DNA from: Prolixibacteraceae bacterium
Lineage (GTDB): Bacteria > Bacteroidota > Bacteroidia > Bacteroidales > Prolixibacteraceae
NCBI GenBank assembly: GCA_027858145.1
Contig: JAQIDF010000042.1
Coordinates: 1 to 9,864, forward strand
Length of the DNA stretch: 9,864 nt
Direction: 5' to 3'
Below the pieces are notes generated by a model that saw only the letters and a program-made list of their open reading frames with translations, ran no database searches and was not told where the DNA came from. Shown here piece after piece: positions 5,054 through 9,864 of this stretch (position 1 is its first letter; each line of letters starts with the position of its first letter). Both the position numbers and the translations under genes were made by a program.

Positions 5054-7365
5054 GGTATTTATTGCTGCTATTCATTATCAGCACCGCATTTTTTTCAGCG
5101 GCGCAACAGGCTAAAATCACAGGCGTAGTCCGGTCCTCTGCCGGGAAGCATATCCCCTATGCCCTTATTGCCGACACCGTGAGCAACAAAGGGGTTTATG
5201 CCGACAATCGCGGCTTTTTCGTATTGAACACCTCAGGGGCAACTTCTGTGTTAAAAATAAGCCATGTGTCGTACGCCCCTAAATCCATGTCAGTGGAAGC
5301 CCGGCGCGATACCTTTATAACCGTGGTGCTGGACAACCTTGAAATCCCTGAAGTGTTGGTACGTGGCACATCGCTTTCAAGGCAGGCCATGCTGGGGTTA
5401 AACATCATGGAAGGCAAAATGATACGTAATGTGCCCAACTTTTTTGGCGAACCCGACCTGATAAAAACCATGACCATCTTGCCGGGCATATCGGCAGGCC
5501 TCGACCTGTATTCGGGCATGTACGTGCGGGGCGGCAACCGCGACCAAAACCTCTTTCTGGTTGATGGTGCCCGGTATTATACAACCTCACATGCCGGTGG
5601 CTATTTATCGCTTTTTAACCCCGACATAATCGACCATGTTGATGTATACAAGGGCGTGGCACCGGCCCGCTATGGCGATGGCCTTTCATCAGTAGTTGAT
5701 GTAAAACTTACCAACGGTGGCACGAAGCCCAGGATGAATGTTGACATTGGCACCTTACGCTCGGGCTTTCTCCTCGAATCGAGGGGCGATAAAAAATTTT
5801 ACGGGATGCTGGCCGGCCGCTTTTCGTATTATAACCTGATTACCGGATCGGCCACGAAAGAGTTTGTTAATTTCAGGCAACTTGACGGCGAGCGCGAGTT
5901 CTATAAATTCAGCTTTTGGGATGTTGATGGTAAAATTGGCTATAACCCCACACCCCGTACATCGGTAACATTGGGGGTGCACCTCGGCAGCGATGAAGAT
6001 GCTGCTTATATTCAGGGCTCGCTGAATCCCGATGGGGTCAACCGCAAAGTGAAAGATCAAAATGGCACGTACATCGATAATCATAATGCAACCCTGAACA
6101 TCAGGCATTTGTTCCAGTCGGGGTTGAGCATTAAGAGCACATCGTGGTTTACCTATTATAATATGAAAATGTTAAGTTTGAGGGATTATTTTCATCCTGA
6201 GTCGTACCAGCCACAAGGTACTGTGCATTACCAAAGAAGCTCGTTTATACAAGACCTTTCGAACAAAATTGAAATCAGCAAACCGCTGGGTGATAATCAT
6301 TATGTGAGTGCCGGGGTACAGCTTTCGTCATTTTGGACAAACCCTATGACGGGTTTCGAGGAAGACGGGTTAAACCACACCGATTCGATATTTGGATACG
6401 ATACACGTAATTCGCTGGAGGCAGCCTTTTTTGCAGACGACAATATTCAACTTGGTCCCAAAACAAAGTTGAATATTGGGCTACGGGCATCGTTGTTAAA
6501 TACCACCGATACATCGTATCACGAGATAGAGCCAAGGGTTATGCTGGCACACGAATTGCTACCGGGCTGGACGGTTAAAGCCGGATATGCCCGTACAAGC
6601 CAGCCTTTTAGCACCTTGCTGCAAATGTACGGGTATTACGAAGAAGAAAGCTGGTTGTTGGCCAACAGCGAATATAAGCCCCAGCGTGCCGGCCAGTTTT
6701 CGGGCGGTGTATCGGGTTCATTCCCGGGGACTTTAATTGAGGTAAGTGTTGAGGGCTATTACAAAACAATGAAAAACCTTTTGTTTTTAGACCCCGTGGC
6801 CTACGAGCAAAAAAGCGTGTTCGATTATGTACATAAAAATGGTGAAGGCCAGGCATATGGCAGCGAGTTTATGTTGAAAAACAGCAGTGGGAAGTTGCAA
6901 TGGTCGGTGGCATACACACTTTCATGGTCGAAACGTAAGTTTGCCACTTTGAACCAGGGTGAGTGGTTTGATGCTTCGTTCGACCGGCGGCATGATGTAA
7001 ACATTGGCTTACATTATTTCAGTGGTAAGAAAAACACCTGGAACATGAATTACCTGTATCAGTCGGGGAGGCCCTATACCATGCCCAAAGGGTACTTCGG
7101 GAAAACCAATTTTTACAATGGCTTTTATGTTATGGAAGGGCTTAACAATGCCCGCACACCGGCATATCAGCGTTTCGACATTTCGTACAAACGAAAAGGG
7201 AAGATGTTTGGCGGGCGTACCTTCGAGCTTACCCTCGCTGTGATGAACCTTTTTGGCCATAAAAACCCGTTTAATATGTACATCCGCGATGGCAACCTGT
7301 ACATGACCTACTGGTACCGTGTTCTTCCATCGGCTAATTTCAAGTTGTACCTGTTTAAAAAATAA
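5050..7365 (+). CDS. TonB-dependent outer-membrane receptor
   Basis: The 771-residue protein imports an unidentified ligand across the outer membrane using TonB-ExbBD energy. A signal peptide (MRYLLLLFIISTAFFSAAQQ) precedes a carboxypeptidase-regulatory-like domain (about 21-96; GVV......PYALI...G..AD..G.F). Next is a TonB-box-like EIPEVLVRG (98-106), then the plug domain (about 110-220) with PDLIKTMTILPGI, YVRGGNRDQNLFLVDG (159-173) and DVYKGVAPARYGDGLSSVVDV. The remainder is the 22-strand-type barrel, ending NFKLYLFKK. Length fits the single-domain receptors of about 750-800 residues that are usually followed by a DUF4249 gene, shorter than the SusC class, and no SusD-like gene is present. 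It overlaps the upstream barrel gene by 4 bp and the downstream lipoprotein gene by one base. Siderophore, peptide or other substrates cannot be distinguished from sequence. Confidence 0.93.
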   Translation: MRYLLLLFIISTAFFSAAQQAKITGVVRSSAGKHIPYALIADTVSNKGVYADNRGFFVLNTSGATSVLKISHVSYAPKSMSVEARRDTFITVVLDNLEIPEVLVRGTSLSRQAMLGLNIMEGKMIRNVPNFFGEPDLIKTMTILPGISAGLDLYSGMYVRGGNRDQNLFLVDGARYYTTSHAGGYLSLFNPDIIDHVDVYKGVAPARYGDGLSSVVDVKLTNGGTKPRMNVDIGTLRSGFLLESRGDKKFYGMLAGRFSYYNLITGSATKEFVNFRQLDGEREFYKFSFWDVDGKIGYNPTPRTSVTLGVHLGSDEDAAYIQGSLNPDGVNRKVKDQNGTYIDNHNATLNIRHLFQSGLSIKSTSWFTYYNMKMLSLRDYFHPESYQPQGTVHYQRSSFIQDLSNKIEISKPLGDNHYVSAGVQLSSFWTNPMTGFEEDGLNHTDSIFGYDTRNSLEAAFFADDNIQLGPKTKLNIGLRASLLNTTDTSYHEIEPRVMLAHELLPGWTVKAGYARTSQPFSTLLQMYGYYEEESWLLANSEYKPQRAGQFSGGVSGSFPGTLIEVSVEGYYKTMKNLLFLDPVAYEQKSVFDYVHKNGEGQAYGSEFMLKNSSGKLQWSVAYTLSWSKRKFATLNQGEWFDASFDRRHDVNIGLHYFSGKKNTWNMNYLYQSGRPYTMPKGYFGKTNFYNGFYVMEGLNNARTPAYQRFDISYKRKGKMFGGRTFELTLAVMNLFGHKNPFNMYIRDGNLYMTYWYRVLPSANFKLYLFKK

Positions 7366-8360
7366 TGACCATGAAGAAACGGCTAAATATAGTATCATTT
7401 TTTATTCTTCTTGTTTTATCATCATGCCAGGAAATGAGCACCGAAATAGTGGGCGTGGAAACAACATCCGAACCCGAGATTGGGGTAATTGGCTACGTGA
7501 GCAACCGCGGGGTAGTTGCACATGTGCAAAAAACACAGCCCCCGGTGAGCGATAATGATGCCGAAAAAGCAATTGATGATGTTAGCGCCGGGCTTTATAA
7601 CCAAGACGATGAATTGCTTACCACGCTTCAAAAGCACGATGCGTTAAATTACCTGTCGCCTGATGGTTTTAAACCCCAATATGGCGAAGCCTATTACCTG
7701 AAAATCTCGGCACCTGGCTTTGAAACCATAACCACCGGGATGCAGGAGTTGCTTGACCTGCCCGGTATCAGTAAAATTGAAATGGAAATTGAGTCGCCCA
7801 ATTATCTTGTTGAAGATAGTGCCCTTTATAATTTATTCGGGAACCCACGAAGGATTAAAGTTGATTATTATATTGACAATAGTAACAATGAAATTACAAA
7901 TTATGATGACAGGAGACTTTACCATTATAAGGGCGAATTGTACAATTACGACCAGATAAAAAGAAAATATACACGCTTTTATGAACCGTTATTTTTCGTG
8001 AATATTGGGATGGGGGCCAGTGCTTTTTTGGAAGAGAAACCCATGATAAGCGGTTTTATTCGTGTAAAGGATCACATATATACCGATGAAACAATTAGCT
8101 ATGAAGGTGAAACATACCAGGTGATCGACCGCATTGACAGCTTGATAATCCAGACCATACATTATTCCGACGATTTTGTTACGTTTTTTGATGCCGTAGA
8201 TGATTATATGGAAAAGCGTTATGAACCGGTATCGATGGTTGCCGAAAAAATGCCCAGCAATGTATCGAACGGGGTCGGTTTTTTTGGCAGCGTTTATATC
8301 TCACAACGCGAAGTGGCCATCCCGGATGTAAAGGAGGGATATTTTGAGTATGAGTATTGA
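7365..8360 (+). CDS. DUF4249-type lipoprotein, partner of the TonB receptor
   Basis: The 331-residue lipoprotein has a signal MKKRLNIVSFFILLVLSSC with the lipobox cysteine at residue 21 (19 if the later start is used), followed by Gln-Glu. The DUF4249 features seen are an early strand IGVIGYVSNRGVVAHVQK, then SPDGFKPQYGEAYYLKISAPG (the usual ...G..Y.L.I..PG pattern) around 97-117, and a late SNGVGFFGSVY phrase near 305-315. Proteins of this family are commonly encoded next to a TonB receptor and are thought to be surface-exposed accessory proteins, perhaps playing a role similar to SusD; no ligand is established. The start could be ATG 7365, whose A overlaps the receptor's TAA (TAATG), or ATG 7371, which begins directly with the basic n-region. 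I give the longer form. The middle (about 7800-8000) is AT-richer than the flanks and holds many Asn/Tyr/Asp residues. Confidence 0.82.
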   Translation: MTMKKRLNIVSFFILLVLSSCQEMSTEIVGVETTSEPEIGVIGYVSNRGVVAHVQKTQPPVSDNDAEKAIDDVSAGLYNQDDELLTTLQKHDALNYLSPDGFKPQYGEAYYLKISAPGFETITTGMQELLDLPGISKIEMEIESPNYLVEDSALYNLFGNPRRIKVDYYIDNSNNEITNYDDRRLYHYKGELYNYDQIKRKYTRFYEPLFFVNIGMGASAFLEEKPMISGFIRVKDHIYTDETISYEGETYQVIDRIDSLIIQTIHYSDDFVTFFDAVDDYMEKRYEPVSMVAEKMPSNVSNGVGFFGSVYISQREVAIPDVKEGYFEYEY

Positions 8361-8391
8361 TTTACGGGTATGATTATTGCTTATATTTAGC

Positions 8392-8409
8392 ACAATACAA
8401 GTCTATTGT
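8392..8409 (+). terminator. Weak hairpin after the DUF4249 gene
   Basis: ACAATA (8392-8397) pairs with TATTGT (8404-8409) across CAAGTC, 31 bases after the stop. The stem is all A/T except for one pair and the following CTCTTGTC is not a clean T run, so this is a weak candidate for the end of the operon. The rest of 8361-8467 shows only a poor -7-like TATATTTA at 8382-8389. Confidence 0.22.
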
Positions 8410-8467
8410 CTCTTGTCTAAAATCTAATAATCTATGATAGAGGATGTTTCCCTTTTAATAATATGAT

Positions 8468-9864
8468 ATGAAAAGTCTCCCGCTTACAGGTTTGCTCGCT
8501 ATTTTGATGCTGTTATCGTTAAAAACACACGCATTCTGGAATTTTCACAAACGTATCGATTCAATACAACTTTTAATTGACAACACACAACTTCGCTTGC
8601 CAGGCGAGAGCTTCGAAATTGAGGTGGTCGCTTATTACAAAAATGGGAAAGTTAAATCAACAGCTAATTTTATACGCAATGCTGTTCCATGGCATAAATT
8701 TGAAGTTGAAGTTAATGGAGGAAGATTCAGTATGGGCAAAATTCATGTGAACCCTCAACTAACACCATCGCCAGGGAAATATATCGAGGTGGAAGTTTAT
8801 CCGCGAAAGGGTAAAAAGCACAAAAAATCACTGTTATTGCCTTTACACTATGAAAAACAAATACGCATTATCCCTACTTCAAATGTTGTGAAAGCACCCG
8901 GTTTTGGGTTTAAGTTTCAAATACAATCGGTCTTCAATAATGGGGTATTAAGAACGTATCCATACCGGTTCTGGAATAAAAACGAAGATGAATATTCTAT
9001 TGTTGGCAATGGTACCTATGTACACTGGAACAAACTGGTAATTAACTCCGATATTCATAAAATCAACGACCATACCGTTTCAATGAAAGTTGTGTCGAAA
9101 CGCAATCCCAAATGCATTGATTCATTGCAAATTATGCTCGATTACAGGGCTGATTACCGGGCAACCTTCAATCCAAGTTGTTTTTTCGTGTCAGATGGGA
9201 GTGACGGGAGTGACGGAAGCGATGGTTCTAATGGTAGAAATGGCCGGCACGGACAAGATGGGCGCGATGGTGATTATGGTTGCATGGGCCCCGATGTAGG
9301 CGTTTGGGCCGATTTGTACTACGATTCAACGCTTGCCTGTAATTTGCTTTATGTGGTGGCCGAAAACCTATATTCAGATGATGTGCGTGAATTTTTAATC
9401 AACCCCGATGGTGGAACAATCAGCATTGTGTCGGATGGTGAGGACGGCGGCGACGGCGGTGATGGTGGTGACGGCGGTGATGGCGGCGATGGTGATGACG
9501 GCACCTGGCACGAGAAGGAAGTTGCTGTAACCGACAGCACAACAAAAATTGTTCGCTGGCAGGATCCGGGCCAGGATGGAGGCGACGGTGGCCATGGCGG
9601 TTATGGCGGACATGGTGGCGATGGTGGTGATGGTGGTGACATTTTCATTTATATTACCGAAGATGCCAGAATGTACTCAGATTGCATAATGGTTGACAGC
9701 CGTAGTGGCATGTCCGGTTCAGGAGGTGATGAAGGAGATGGCGGCGACGGTGGCGACGGCGGCGATGGTGATCCTGACGGGAAAGATGGACGTGATGGAC
9801 GTGATGGTTCAGATGGACATAGTGGAAGCTGGGGATTTGGTGGTTATATTTCATACGAGATTAT
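8468..9864 (+). CDS. Secreted Gly-X-Asp repeat (collagen-like / polyglycine-II-like) protein, partial at 3' end
   Basis: Translation from ATG 8468 is open for 465 codons to the window edge. A signal peptide (MKSLPLTGLLAILMLLSLKTHA, cleavage near Ala22) has no lipobox cysteine. Two beta-rich domains follow, about 45-135 and 144-236; both open with PG.(S/G)F.(I/F)..... and end with an alternating beta-strand phrase, suggesting a tandem duplication. Four blocks of Gly-X-X triplets come next: 244-276 (11 triplets, GSD/GRN/GRD type), 324-344 (mostly GGD), 368-391 (GGD/GGH/GGY) and 419-459 (GGD then GKD/GRD). Short beta segments separate them, including IFIYITEDARMYSDC at 392-406. The third triplet position is mostly Asp and proline is nearly absent, unlike animal-type collagen; Gly-Gly-X runs favour polyglycine-II helices as in PGRS or antifreeze proteins. 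Conceptually it is an exported structural, adhesive or cation-binding surface protein. A C-terminal sorting domain may lie beyond the window. Confidence 0.82.
   Translation, partial: MKSLPLTGLLAILMLLSLKTHAFWNFHKRIDSIQLLIDNTQLRLPGESFEIEVVAYYKNGKVKSTANFIRNAVPWHKFEVEVNGGRFSMGKIHVNPQLTPSPGKYIEVEVYPRKGKKHKKSLLLPLHYEKQIRIIPTSNVVKAPGFGFKFQIQSVFNNGVLRTYPYRFWNKNEDEYSIVGNGTYVHWNKLVINSDIHKINDHTVSMKVVSKRNPKCIDSLQIMLDYRADYRATFNPSCFFVSDGSDGSDGSDGSNGRNGRHGQDGRDGDYGCMGPDVGVWADLYYDSTLACNLLYVVAENLYSDDVREFLINPDGGTISIVSDGEDGGDGGDGGDGGDGGDGDDGTWHEKEVAVTDSTTKIVRWQDPGQDGGDGGHGGYGGHGGDGGDGGDIFIYITEDARMYSDCIMVDSRSGMSGSGGDEGDGGDGGDGGDGDPDGKDGRDGRDGSDGHSGSWGFGGYISYEI
9197..9295 (+). repeat. Gly-X-X triplet block 1
   Basis: Eleven consecutive triplets (residues 244-276) begin with Gly: the first three are GSD, then GSN, GRN, GRH, GQD, GRD, GDY, GCM and GPD. 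The third position is Asp, Asn or His in most triplets. Of the four blocks it is the most collagen-like, with several Arg and Ser in the second position, yet contains one proline only. Confidence 0.85.
9437..9499 (+). repeat. Gly-Gly-Asp tandem block 2 (9-bp DNA units)
   Basis: Residues 324-344 read GED, five GGD, GDD. At the DNA level each GGD is a 9-bp GGN-GGN-GAY unit, often GGCGGTGAT or GGTGGTGAC, forming a low-complexity tandem array. Codon third positions vary, so the units are not identical. Gain or loss of units keeps the reading frame. Confidence 0.85.
9569..9640 (+). repeat. Gly-Gly-X block 3
   Basis: Eight triplets (residues 368-391): GQD, GGD, GGH, GGY, GGH, GGD, GGD, GGD. Immediately after comes the beta segment IFIYITEDARMYSDC. 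Confidence 0.85.
9722..9844 (+). repeat. Gly-X-Asp block 4
   Basis: Residues 419-459 begin with GGDE, shift phase by one residue into repeated GDG/GGD, contain GDPD, and then run GKD, GRD, GRD, GSD, GHS, GSW, GFG. The phase break at Glu422 and the Pro-containing break at 436 divide the block. A new beta-like segment (YISYEI) starts just before the window ends. Confidence 0.8.

Noticed and set aside
9437..9844. CRISPR array or RTX calcium-binding repeats
   Set aside because: The repeats are 9-bp coding units without spacers, so not CRISPR. RTX nonapeptides need a large hydrophobic residue (GGxGxDxUx), which is absent from these GGD tracts.
9349..9854. Minus-strand frames rich in Pro/Ser or His/Arg
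   Set aside because: They are the complement of the Gly-Gly-Asp codons; their low-complexity composition follows from the repeats, and the plus frame has a signal peptide and structured domains.

Overview
The window most likely comes from a member of the Bacteroidota. Support for this is a TonB-dependent receptor with an N-terminal carboxypeptidase-regulatory-like domain followed by a DUF4249-type lipoprotein, lipoprotein signals with acidic residues after the cysteine, a rhomboid C-terminal tail of a type I associate with this phylum, no clear Shine-Dalgarno sites, and a TAnnTTTG-type -7 box. The order cannot be fixed from this stretch. I was unable to run any search, so family names rest on motif recognition.

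Layout. (1) 1-150: the last 49 codons of a gene that resembles the tail of a rhomboid intramembrane protease. (2) 151-738: a compact toxin-antitoxin pair (DUF2683-like antitoxin, YoeB/Txe-type mRNA interferase). It lies between two identical 31-bp direct repeats, of which the left copy is the end of the rhomboid reading frame and the right copy stops one base from the stop codon of the next gene. The pair therefore looks like a 619-bp insertion at the 3' end of the rhomboid-like gene. (3) 771-1976, minus strand: an AAA_14/DUF4143 ATPase with a PD-(D/E)XK-like C-terminal region. (4) 1977-2809: an 833-bp gene-free stretch with a 16-bp perfect inverted repeat, several short palindromes and, near the next gene, two strong hairpins. 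(5) 2810-4174: a 454-residue lipoprotein of unknown function, closed by a long-stem hairpin at 4184-4227. (6) 4271-8360: a three-gene operon with overlapping reading frames (small outer-membrane beta-barrel, TonB-dependent receptor, DUF4249-type lipoprotein), probably an outer-membrane uptake or surface complex with unknown substrate. (7) 8468 to the window end: the first 465 codons of a secreted protein with two similar beta-rich domains followed by repeated Gly-X-Asp / Gly-Gly-Asp blocks. It is open at the right edge and its C-terminus is unseen.

Most of the right half (2810 onward) encodes the cell envelope: two lipoproteins, two outer-membrane barrels and an exported glycine-repeat protein. 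The left part is accessory in character (toxin-antitoxin pair, ATPase, repeats). The two most notable items are the direct-repeat-bounded toxin-antitoxin cassette and the proline-poor Gly-Gly-Asp protein.
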